Positions 1-5,962 of a stretch of 27,835 nucleotides of DNA are shown here, in pieces. The position numbers and the translations under genes are program-made. The notes beneath the pieces were generated by a model that saw only the letters and a program-made list of their open reading frames with translations, ran no database searches and had not been told where the DNA came from. Origin of the DNA: Angelakisella sp. (GTDB taxonomy: Bacteria; Bacillota; Clostridia; Oscillospirales; Ruminococcaceae); NCBI GenBank assembly GCA_013316495.1, contig WSMP01000010.1, forward strand, positions 1-27,835, given 5' to 3'. The first letter of the stretch is position 1; each line of letters opens with the position of its first letter.

Positions 1-1999
1 CCAGCATGGCCTGGGCGGACTGCACCAGTACGTTCATCTTGGTGTAGTTCATCATTTCCTTGGCCATATCGGTGTCACGGATACGGCTGTTGGCGGCGGA
101 CAGGTTCTCAACCGCAACGTCCAGGTTGTTGATGGTGTGCTCCAGACGGTTCTGGAGGGCACCCAGGTTGGCACGCTGGCTGGAAACGGTGTTGATGGCG
201 TTCTTGACGGTATCGATGGCGCTGCTGGCCAGGGTCTCGCTGGTGATCTTCAGGTTGTCCAGGCCCAGGCCCTTGGCGCTCATGTTGGCGACGGCAACGG
301 TCATCTTGTTGTAGTCGTCGGCGGTGTCACCGATCTGGAGGGTCAGGCCGCCGCCGGTGATGGCGGGAGCGGGCTGGCCGGTGGTGCCGGAGATAACCAG
401 CTTGCTGCCGTTGGGGGTGACGGTGTAGCCGTCGGCCTCCAGGGCCTTGGTCAGGTTGGCGATGGCGTCGGCGCCGTTGGTGCCCAGGGCGATCTTGCCG
501 TCTCCGTCGCCGAAGGTGTAGGTCTTGTCACCGACGCGGATGGAATCCCCGGCGTTGATCTTGCCGGCGTTGACGGTGAGTTCGGTGCCGGCGCCGGTGC
601 TGGCGGTAGCGGCGGAAACGACAGCCTTCAGCTTCGCCTCGGTGTCGTAGACCTCGCTGTTGCCCACCTTCTGGCCGATGTGGATGGTGGTGGCGTTCTT
701 GGCCTCGATGACGAAGTTGGTGGTCTCCTTGTGGGAAAGCTGGTTCACCACATCGTCAATGGCGCTGTTCTGGCCAGCAGTGGTGGTCAGGTCATAGGCC
801 TTGTTGATGCCGATCTCATTCTCGCCCAGGGCGGACTTGCCGTCCCACTCCACAAAGGTGAAGGTCTTGTCGTCGATGGTCAGGGTCTGACCGGGCTTGA
901 CAACGTCAGCGGTGAGGGTGATGTCCATACCGGCGCGGGCGCCGTCCACCTTGCCAACAGCCTGGGTGACGTTGATGGTGTTGTGGTGAACAGCACCGGT
1001 CTGGTCAAAGTCAGCGGCAGCGGCAGTCACAGTGACAGCGGAACCGATGGCAGCATTAATAGTAGCCGCCTTGGTGGTGTCAATGACCGTGTCCACAGTG
1101 GCTTCGGCGTCGGCGCCGGTCTTCTGGGCCAGATACTCAAAGTTCACCTTGGTGCCGTCAGAAGTCACCTTAAAGACAGCGCCGCCCACATCCACCACCT
1201 TATCGGTAGCGGCAAGGCCAAGACCGGCATAGTTGGTGTCGTTACCGGCAGTACCGGCGGCGACGATGGCGTCAGCCAGGTCAGAACCACTCAAGCTGTC
1301 GCCTGCGTTCGCAAAAGTAAGGGTGAATGTCGCGCCGCCCACTCCGATGGTGGCGTCCTTGTTATCGGCCTTAGAGGTCAGCTTCAGGTCGGCCACGTCG
1401 ATGCTGAAGGAGGGGTTGACTTGGGCAACACTGGCGCCGCCCAGATGGAAAGCAACGTTGCCGGCGGCAGCGGAGCCATCGTTGGGCAGGGTCAGCTTGT
1501 TGGTGAGGTCAGTACCGGCCTTGCCGGCAACAGCGCCGGTGTCGCCGATGGTGAAGGCCTCCTTGTTCAGGCCCATGGTGCCATCCAGCAGCTTGGCGCC
1601 GTTGAAGTTGGCGGACTGGGAGATTCTGTCGATCTCGTCCAGCAGCTGATCGACCTCGGCCTGGAGGGCGTCACGCTCGGTCTGGGTGTAGGTGCCGTTG
1701 GCGGACTTGGTGGCCAACTCCACCATACGGTTCAGCATGGAGTGGACCTCGGTGAGGTTGCCCTCGGCGGTCTGGATGAGGCTGATGCCGTCCTGGGCGT
1801 TGGAGGAAGCGGTCTCCAGACCGGTGATCTGGGCCTTCATCTTCTCGCTGATGGCCAGACCGGCAGCGTCATCACCGGCACGGTTGATGCGGAAGCCAGA
1901 GGACAGCTTCTCCAGAGACTTGGTGACAGCGGCATTGTTCATGCCCAGCTGACGGTAAGCGTTCAGTGCCATTGTGTTAGTTCTTACGACCATTCCCAT
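1..1999 (-). CDS. hag: Flagellin, very large, 3' end beyond window
   Basis: Structural subunit of the flagellar filament. The start ATG at 1999 has GGAGG at 2011-2007, seven bases upstream, and opens with MGMVVRTNTMALNAYRQLG, a classic flagellin D0 segment. The N-terminal D0/D1 region runs to about residue 140 (SSGFRINRAGDDAAGLAIS, then an ANFNGAKLLDG-type end). The C-terminal D1/D0 region is visible at the left edge (SQRANLGALQNRLEHTINNL, then ENLSAANSRIRDTDMAKEM); only some 10-20 residues should be missing. At 666 visible residues it is far longer than the usual 270-500. The central 400 or so residues are rich in Ala, Gly, Thr and Asp and contain related modules (DDKTFTF near + 860 and GDKTYTF near + 520), so they probably form surface-exposed variable domains. 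It lies downstream of csrA on the same strand, as in Bacillus. Family assignment is certain; the symbol follows Bacillus usage. Confidence 0.97.
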   Translation of the reverse strand, partial: MGMVVRTNTMALNAYRQLGMNNAAVTKSLEKLSSGFRINRAGDDAAGLAISEKMKAQITGLETASSNAQDGISLIQTAEGNLTEVHSMLNRMVELATKSANGTYTQTERDALQAEVDQLLDEIDRISQSANFNGAKLLDGTMGLNKEAFTIGDTGAVAGKAGTDLTNKLTLPNDGSAAAGNVAFHLGGASVAQVNPSFSIDVADLKLTSKADNKDATIGVGGATFTLTFANAGDSLSGSDLADAIVAAGTAGNDTNYAGLGLAATDKVVDVGGAVFKVTSDGTKVNFEYLAQKTGADAEATVDTVIDTTKAATINAAIGSAVTVTAAAADFDQTGAVHHNTINVTQAVGKVDGARAGMDITLTADVVKPGQTLTIDDKTFTFVEWDGKSALGENEIGINKAYDLTTTAGQNSAIDDVVNQLSHKETTNFVIEAKNATTIHIGQKVGNSEVYDTEAKLKAVVSAATASTGAGTELTVNAGKINAGDSIRVGDKTYTFGDGDGKIALGTNGADAIANLTKALEADGYTVTPNGSKLVISGTTGQPAPAITGGGLTLQIGDTADDYNKMTVAVANMSAKGLGLDNLKITSETLASSAIDTVKNAINTVSSQRANLGALQNRLEHTINNLDVAVENLSAANSRIRDTDMAKEMMNYTKMNVLVQSAQAML

Positions 2000-2006
2000 T
2001 GTAATA

Positions 2007-2052
2007 CCTCCATCCAACCGGTGTCTAGTACCAGCGTCCTTTATCTGGTCCT
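2007..2052 (-). promoter_or_regulatory. Candidate CsrA-binding leader of the flagellin mRNA
   Basis: On the minus strand a hairpin at 2052-2027 pairs AGGACCAG with CTGGTACT (one internal mismatch). Its 10-base loop contains GGA (2039-2037). About 25 bases downstream is the flagellin Shine-Dalgarno (2011-2007), itself inside TTGGATGGAGG with two more GGA motifs. CsrA recognises GGA, preferably in a hairpin loop. In Bacillus hag one such site overlaps the Shine-Dalgarno and a second lies upstream. The sequence fits that pattern; binding is inferred. Confidence 0.5.
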
Positions 2053-2090
2053 GTCAGACCTCCGGCTGTTCTAAAATAATATTTTTCAAG

Positions 2091-2126
2091 CCCTGCCTGC
2101 CGCTGCGCGCACTGCGGCGGACAGGG
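2091..2126 (-). terminator. Strong stem-loop between csrA and flagellin
   Basis: CCCTG at one end pairs with CAGGG at the other, and the inner GCCGC pairs with GCGGC, giving a long GC-rich stem with a 10-base loop. On the minus strand it is followed by an A/T-rich tract without a clean U-run. It may be a partial terminator, a processing site or an mRNA-stabilising element that uncouples csrA and flagellin levels. A smaller hairpin (GCGGG/CCCGC) follows the csrA stop at about 2158-2144. Confidence 0.4.
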
Positions 2127-2162
2127 ATGAAAACAAATTTGTTGCGGGTCCCTCCCGCGGGC

Positions 2163-2444
2163 TTACAGGCTGGGAGCGGGGTCCGCCTCCTGGGGGATAC
2201 CCAACCGCTCCATCTCTTTGCGGGTCTTTTTGGTCCGCTTGCCGATTTTCTTGGAGCGGATGGCCTCCAGCTTCCGCTGGACCTCCTGGCAGTCCGCAAG
2301 CATTTCGCTGCGGGCAATCTTCACATCCTCCGGGGCCTCGATGGCGATCTTCACCTGGTCGCCGTTGCCGCCCTCGAAAACGCTGATGAAAATATTGTCG
2401 TTTAGGACGAGAAACTCCCCCAGCTTTCTGGTTAAAACTAGCAT
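2163..2444 (-). CDS. csrA: Carbon storage regulator CsrA with C-terminal extension
   Basis: RNA-binding translational regulator that in flagellated Firmicutes represses flagellin synthesis. The start ATG at 2444 is chosen because the family N-terminus MLVLTRKLGE begins there and GGAGG (2457-2453) lies eight bases upstream; an open frame extends further 5' but has no family similarity. The core covers about residues 1-48 (MLVLTRKLGE to IEAPEDVKIARSE) with the expected beta strands and the Arg of the IAR motif. The protein is 93 aa rather than the usual 60-75. The extra tail is strongly basic (IRSKKIGKRTKKTRKEMERL) and ends in an acidic/proline stretch. It sits immediately upstream of flagellin on the same strand. 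No fliW, its usual antagonist, is seen in the window. Confidence 0.96.
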   Translation of the reverse strand: MLVLTRKLGEFLVLNDNIFISVFEGGNGDQVKIAIEAPEDVKIARSEMLADCQEVQRKLEAIRSKKIGKRTKKTRKEMERLGIPQEADPAPSL

Positions 2445-2475
2445 ATCCTTTGCCTCCATGCTTCTGCCGCTTGTT

Positions 2476-2500
2476 CCAAAAAGTATACCTTTTGATAGTG
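2476..2500 (+). repeat. Inverted repeat A, proposed recombinase crossover site
   Basis: This 25-bp sequence, with core GTATACCTTTTGATAGTG (2483-2500), occurs in reverse orientation at 2608-2632 with 24/25 identity. The centre GTATAC is a dyad axis and the arms carry TATCAAAA/TTTTGATA, the sequence I recall from Salmonella hix half-sites. It lies between the csrA Shine-Dalgarno and the recombinase gene. Confidence 0.7.
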
Positions 2501-2607
2501 GGGAAATTTTTTTCCGGAGCGCTTTAGTTTCCGGAAGATTGACCGAATATGTAGGAGTGAAAGCACTTCCGGGATGGAATATGCACAAATTAAAGCTGCC
2601 GTTTCAG
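2501..2607. other. 107-bp proposed invertible segment upstream of csrA
   Basis: This segment is bounded by the two inverted repeats and lies between the recombinase stop and csrA, so it must contain or border the csrA promoter or leader. It has no ORF of note. A weak SigD-like arrangement reads rightward, away from csrA, in the orientation shown: TTAG, 15 bases, CCGAATAT (about 2525-2551). Inversion would turn it towards csrA and flagellin. The match to TAAA-15-CCGATAT is imperfect. No convincing SigA promoter was found in either direction. That it inverts is an inference. Confidence 0.45.
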
Positions 2608-2637
2608 CACTATCAAAAGGTATACCTTTTGGTAGTG
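2608..2637 (+). repeat. Inverted repeat B, near-perfect 30-bp dyad
   Basis: CACTATCAAAAG, then GTATAC, then CTTTTGGTAGTG is palindromic except for one pair of positions. Its first 25 bases are the inverted copy of repeat A. A 26-bp site (2610-2635) splits as two 12-bp arms around a 2-bp AT core, the geometry of serine-invertase crossover sites. On the plus strand it is followed directly by TTTTTT, so it could also serve as a terminator for rightward transcripts. Confidence 0.7.
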
Positions 2638-2641
2638 TTTT

Positions 2642-3253
2642 TTATTGTCCAGATGGTCCTGCCACCGTCCGGTACTCCCGCAAGCGCCGGTAGAAGGTCC
2701 CGCGGGAAAGGCCGGTTTGGGCCAGCGCTTCGGCGAAGGGCAGCTGGCCGCTTTCCCACTCCGATATGATGGCGGGGAAATCCTCCGGCGCGGGCACCAC
2801 CGGCCGCCCAAACTGGACCCCCCGTTCCTTTGCCGCCTCGATGCCCTCCGACTGCCGCTGGCGGATACTCTCCCGCTCGTTCTCTGCCACAAAGGACAGA
2901 ACTTGCAGTACGATATCGCTGAGGAAGGTCCCCATCAAATCCTTACCGTTGCGTGTGTCCAGCAGGGGCATATCCAGCACCAGAATGTCCACCCCCTTTT
3001 CCTTGGTCAACAGCCGCCACTGCCCCAATATCTCCCCGTAGTTCCTCCCCAGACGGTCAATGCTCTTAACACAGAGCAGGTCGTCTTTTTTCAGCCGCTG
3101 CAGCATCCGTTGGTACTGAGGTCTTTGAAAATCTTTGCCGGACTGTTTGTCAACATAGAGCGTTTTTCGCCGCACCCCGGCTTTCTTCAGTGCAATCAGT
3201 TGGCGCTCCTCATTCTGTTCCAGGCTGGAGACACGAGCATATCCGTATGTCAT
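2642..3253 (-). CDS. Serine recombinase, resolvase/DNA invertase family
   Basis: A 203-aa site-specific recombinase of the small Hin/Gin/Tn3-resolvase type. The N-terminus MTYGYARVSS contains the expected catalytic Ser (S9). The arginine motif SIDRLGRNYGEI (R67, R70) is intact. The E-helix region FVAENERESIRQRQSEGI (about 121-138) leads to a C-terminal helix-turn-helix at about 160-192 (GLSRGTFYRRL). Length and domain order match DNA invertases and small resolvases, so the gene appears functional. The ATG at 3253 has an excellent ribosome binding site (AAGGAGGTG, 3266-3258). It points towards csrA and is separated from it by two inverted 25-bp dyads. This favours an invertase role, but sequence alone cannot distinguish invertase from resolvase. 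It could also be a relic of a mobile element. Confidence 0.93.
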   Translation of the reverse strand: MTYGYARVSSLEQNEERQLIALKKAGVRRKTLYVDKQSGKDFQRPQYQRMLQRLKKDDLLCVKSIDRLGRNYGEILGQWRLLTKEKGVDILVLDMPLLDTRNGKDLMGTFLSDIVLQVLSFVAENERESIRQRQSEGIEAAKERGVQFGRPVVPAPEDFPAIISEWESGQLPFAEALAQTGLSRGTFYRRLREYRTVAGPSGQ

Positions 3254-3345
3254 TTTTCACCTCCTTGTTTATTGACTTTTGGTTCTATTCGATTTTGCCA
3301 TAATGATGGAGCCCTTTGCAAAAGGCAAAGAAAAATTTTGAGACA

Positions 3346-3386
3346 GCGAAGGGCCAGGTGCAATATTTTTGCGCCTGGCCCTTCGC
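3346..3386. terminator. Strong hairpin upstream of the recombinase
   Basis: GCGAAGGGCCAGGTGC (3346-3361) pairs with its complement at 3371-3386, a 16-bp stem with one G-T wobble and a 9-base loop. On the plus strand it is followed by TTTATAATCGTTTTT. On the minus strand the following sequence is less T-rich. It marks the edge between the GC-rich motility region and AT-rich debris. Confidence 0.6.
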
Positions 3387-3499
3387 TTTATAATCGTTTT
3401 TACAATTTCGCCTGGTTTTTGCTTTTCAAGCGCTTTGGAGGGTTCTTTCGGTTACAGGAATTACCAATCGAGTTGGGGGAGGAAGTTCCACTTTTGCGA

Positions 3500-3660
3500 C
3501 AGCGGATTTCTGCTATAGGTCATATTTCTTCATAATTTGCAGCGCTGTTTTGGATTATAGTGGATTCCCTGTTTCTCCAGCCACATCCGCCGGTAACCAC
3601 AGGTCTGCCTGCAATGCTTTTGCTGCTTCTGAATCAGCCGCCCAGTCCGGCATCTGCGTC
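3500..3660 (-). pseudogene. IS3-family transposase (OrfB) remnant
   Basis: In one minus-strand frame the peptide RLIQKQQKHCRQTCGYRRMW is followed by LEKQGIHYNPK. A one-base frame change then continues as KTALQIMKKYDL, followed by a stop codon and, in a third frame, an IRCRKS segment. GYRRMWL...IHYNPKT...IMKKYGLL is the pattern I know from the region before the DDE domain of IS3-family OrfB. No DDE catalytic domain, orfA or terminal repeats are present, so this is an inactive fragment. The surrounding 3254-3736 holds no intact gene. Confidence 0.6.
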
Positions 3661-3705
3661 AAGTCTGTATTGCTATTTGCCCATTTCCGTTTCTCCATAT
3701 AATTA

Positions 3706-3744
3706 CCCCCTGATGTAGTACTCCTATTTTCCTACATCAGGGGG
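3706..3744. terminator. Perfect 13-bp hairpin at the end of the HepT remnant
   Basis: CCCCCTGATGTAG (3706-3718) pairs perfectly with CTACATCAGGGGG (3732-3744) around a 13-base loop. The remnant's stop codon at 3737-3739 lies inside the stem. T-rich sequence follows on the plus strand (CGTTTGTTTTC). It probably terminates transcripts in this debris region. Confidence 0.6.
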
Positions 3745-3844
3745 CGTTTGTTTTCTCTTGCAGTTCCAGGATGTCTTCGGTGATGATCTCCCAAATAAAC
3801 CGGAGGTTTATACTTTCATGATCGTGGATGATGCAGTTTCGCAG
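3737..3844 (-). pseudogene. C-terminal remnant of a HepT/DUF86 HEPN toxin
   Basis: The minus-strand peptide LRNCIIHDHESINLRFIWEI continues as ITEDILELQEK and a stop. It carries the R-x4-H motif (RNCIIH) followed by the I-W-x-I-x-x-x-D-I-P-like ending of HepT (DUF86) toxins of HEPN/MNT toxin-antitoxin modules. Only about 35 residues of an expected 110 or more remain. Upstream the open frame continues to 3973, but that part shows no family similarity, and no MntA nucleotidyltransferase partner is present. I read it as a decayed toxin gene. Confidence 0.5.
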
Positions 3845-3911
3845 GCCGCCACCAGCTTCGTATCTGCAATAAAGGTGTCGTAAGTGCAGTTTTCGAAATA
3901 TTCCATCAGCT

Positions 3912-4136
3912 TTACTCTGAAAACAATTTAATTTCTCCTGACTGGGTGTTGCAAACTCCAGCAGGCATTCCATCTTCGTAGCTAAAGTGAATTGAGTCTT
4001 TGTTAATATAAAACGAGGTCAAATCAATGCCTAAATTGTTGAGCTTTGGGATGAAGAAATCCAAATCATACTTTAGCGGAGAAATGTTATCAAAGTTTTG
4101 CTTTGAACTATGTGAAATATGTTTAACCCGCGCCAT
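3912..4136 (-). CDS. Small hypothetical protein, unrecognised
   Basis: A 74-aa open frame from ATG 4136 (MARVKHISHSS...) to a stop at 3912. The frame is open to 4247, but that extension overlaps the antisense sigma-factor frame. The predicted product has several Asp/Phe/Ile-rich segments and no transmembrane stretch or motif I recognise. The ribosome binding site is weak. Base composition is AT-rich like its surroundings. It may be a genuine small gene, part of a decayed one, or spurious. Confidence 0.3.
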   Translation of the reverse strand: MARVKHISHSSKQNFDNISPLKYDLDFFIPKLNNLGIDLTSFYINKDSIHFSYEDGMPAGVCNTQSGEIKLFSE

Positions 4137-4235
4137 GCTGCACTCTCTGTCGATAATTACATCTAGGATAATATAATTAGCAGTATTGGCTCCACGCAAG
4201 ATATTGAAGAGTGTGTAGCGGATACGTTTATTTAT

Positions 4236-4604
4236 TTGTGGGAACATCCAGACAAATTCGATCCGAGGCGGGGAAAATTAAAAACTTGGCTATCTATTAT
4301 TGCAAGAACACAGGCCATCAATCGATATCGTGAAATTGCAAAAAGAGATACAGTCCCCCTTGAGGATATAGGCTTTATGGATCATCTTGGTATTGTTGAC
4401 GATATTTTGAAAGAAGAAACAAGGTGCGCTTTAATCGCTGCAATAAATGCCTTGGGCGAGCCGGAACGGGAAATCCTGATCCGCCGCTATTACTACGAGC
4501 AAAAGCCAAAGGAAATTGCGCTTGCCTTGGATATGAATGTAAAGCAAGTAGATAATCGTCTGTACCAAACAAAACTAAAACTACGTGAAGCTCTTCCTAA
4601 CTAA
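4236..4604 (+). CDS. ECF-like sigma-70 factor, 5'-truncated
   Basis: RNA polymerase sigma factor of the small ECF-like group. From TTG 4236 it gives 122 aa. Homology clearly starts upstream in the same frame (DNIISSIGSTQDIEECVADT, from 4167), then a TAG at 4164-4166 closes the frame with no ATG or GTG in between. Region 2 is represented by ADTFIYLWEHPDKFDPRRGK and WLSIIARTQAINRYRE. Region 4 is complete (ALGEPEREILIRRYYYEQKP, then EIALALDMNVKQVDNRLYQT). About 40 N-terminal residues are therefore missing, so region 2.1 is compromised. The next gene starts 15 bases downstream and encodes a membrane-anchored protein, the usual sigma/anti-sigma layout. Activity is doubtful. Confidence 0.75.
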   Translation: MWEHPDKFDPRRGKLKTWLSIIARTQAINRYREIAKRDTVPLEDIGFMDHLGIVDDILKEETRCALIAAINALGEPEREILIRRYYYEQKPKEIALALDMNVKQVDNRLYQTKLKLREALPN

Positions 4605-4619
4605 ATTGAGGAGGCTAAT

Positions 4620-5192
4620 ATGGATTCTTTTAATAAAACAAACTTACAAAATATAAAAGATATTTTTGAGAAAAAAACAGGTGTTCACCTGGATGGCAAG
4701 AAGCCTTTCCCTTCTTTTAAAATGGCAATGATTATGGCGGCTGTGCTAATATGCTGTTTGAGCACAACTGCTTTTGCAGCCGGCCTGTTTTCTTCGTTGT
4801 CCGGAGACGATTTGGCGATTTCTGCTGTTTATGAGGGGAATGGAGTTGTGTCAGTCCAGGTTGAAAATAAGTCTGACAAAGAACTTCATTTCCAATCTGC
4901 GCTAAAGCTGATGCAATGGACTGCCAGCGAAGAAATAAAACCACTTGCGGAGAAGAAGGTCGCTTTTAGCAATACAAGTATACCGGCCCATTCAAGTGGC
5001 ACAATGACCATTGACCTTTCGGAAGCCTACGATATTGCACTGCTGGAAACGCCGCTGGTGGGCAATGATTGGTACTATTTTATCCTAACAAACAATCATT
5101 TTGTTTTTGGACAGGATTGGATGTGCACGGTTGATTTTGCAGAACCCGACATCACCCCCCGTTCAATACCCAACTCCGGTTGCGCCCGTTGA
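4620..5192 (+). CDS. Membrane-anchored anti-sigma-like protein, 5' part of a frameshifted gene
   Basis: ATG 4620 follows the sigma gene by 15 bases and has GAGGAGG upstream. The N-terminal 30 residues (DSFNKTNLQNIKDIFEKKTG) could be a cytoplasmic sigma-binding segment. One transmembrane helix follows at about 34-56 (MAMIMAAVLICCLSTTAFAA), then an extracytoplasmic beta-rich domain. The frame ends at 5192 after a CCCCCC run (5155-5160). Removing one C would join it to the frame that continues to 5865, giving a protein of about 415 aa. The role as an anti-sigma regulator is inferred from gene order and topology; I do not recognise the extracellular domain. Confidence 0.65.
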   Translation: MDSFNKTNLQNIKDIFEKKTGVHLDGKKPFPSFKMAMIMAAVLICCLSTTAFAAGLFSSLSGDDLAISAVYEGNGVVSVQVENKSDKELHFQSALKLMQWTASEEIKPLAEKKVAFSNTSIPAHSSGTMTIDLSEAYDIALLETPLVGNDWYYFILTNNHFVFGQDWMCTVDFAEPDITPRSIPNSGCAR

Positions 5193-5865
5193 GGCGGACG
5201 CAAATCTTGTGGCGGAAATTATGGAAGAATTGCGGCCCTACTTTGAAGGCTATTCCACCAACCCCACCGAGCGAAACAAATTATCTATGGAGTATTTGGC
5301 CCTGTGCCAGAAGCTGTTGAAGCAAGCGGGCGTAACGATTATTCCCTCTGTATCTCCGATGGAATTGACCGTAATAGACAGCGAGCAAACTCCCGTTTTT
5401 GACACTTCTGTACCGATGGATATGCAATTGCAGCTTACCGGCCTGCATCGCCGGACAATAGACGGCTATGGTAAGATAATCGGCTCTTCCAATACGGAGC
5501 AGGCACTGGTGCTAAGTGCTTATATTCCGCAGCACAAGGGTGATATTGACCGCGGTGTGGGTATACCGTTGATTTATGTTCTAACATACGAAAAAAGTAA
5601 AATTACAGCCGCACAGGACTGTGCTTTCATCCGTGGTCGGCTTATGACCTTTGAGGAAATGGAGCCGTACAAAATTTATGAGGATGAACAATATGCTTGC
5701 TATGATGTCAGCCCGTTGTTTTACTCGGACCTTCGCCGACATGTAGAGAGTATGGTTAGTCAGCGGAGTGACGTCTATTTCGATGACCAGATTTGGGTGC
5801 GCGTACAAAATATTTATAACTATTACAAGGAAAACCTGGGAAAACTTCTCGGCTACAGAGATTAA
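5161..5865 (+). pseudogene. 3' part of the frameshifted anti-sigma-like gene
   Basis: Immediately after the C6 run the +1 frame reads VQYPTPVAPVEADANLVAEI and stays open to the TAA at 5863-5865. The sequence is typical of an extracytoplasmic domain: Pro-rich linker, then alternating hydrophobic segments, ending YNYYKENLGKLLGYRD. It has no ribosome binding site or start of its own apart from an implausible TTG at 5101. It is most simply the C-terminal half of the protein starting at 4620, separated by a one-base insertion that is either real or a sequencing error. Confidence 0.6.
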
Positions 5866-5886
5866 GGACAGCTTTTGCTGTTAAAT

Positions 5887-5932
5887 AAAACCAACCTCTA
5901 TACAGAAAATTATCTGCAAAGAGGTTGGTTTT
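5887..5932. terminator. Bidirectional terminator
   Basis: AAAACCAACCTCT (5887-5899) pairs perfectly with AGAGGTTGGTTTT (5920-5932). It is A-rich on one side and T-rich on the other (TTTTGTCTTTT). It lies between the plus-strand sigma/anti-sigma locus and the convergent RNHCP gene and can serve both. Confidence 0.85.
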
Positions 5933-5962
5933 GTCTTTTGAGAAAGAGGGGAGAGCGGCCGC

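Noticed and set aside
137..2074. A 645-codon plus-strand open frame opposite flagellin
   Set aside because: It is antisense to an unmistakable flagellin, is low-complexity Gly/Val/Leu/Asp, and has no ribosome binding site; a GC-rich shadow frame.
2445..2588. Longer csrA start at 2588
   Set aside because: The extra 48 codons have no family similarity and cross repeat A; the strong ribosome binding site fits ATG 2444.
2608..2646. Repeat B as nothing more than an intrinsic terminator
   Set aside because: The T6 tract supports a terminator on the plus strand, but no plus-strand gene ends here and the same sequence recurs inverted at 2476-2500, which a terminator does not explain. Kept as an alternative.
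2645..3535. A 296-codon plus-strand frame over the recombinase
   Set aside because: Antisense to a recombinase with intact catalytic motifs; it runs into the noncoding region without any domain.
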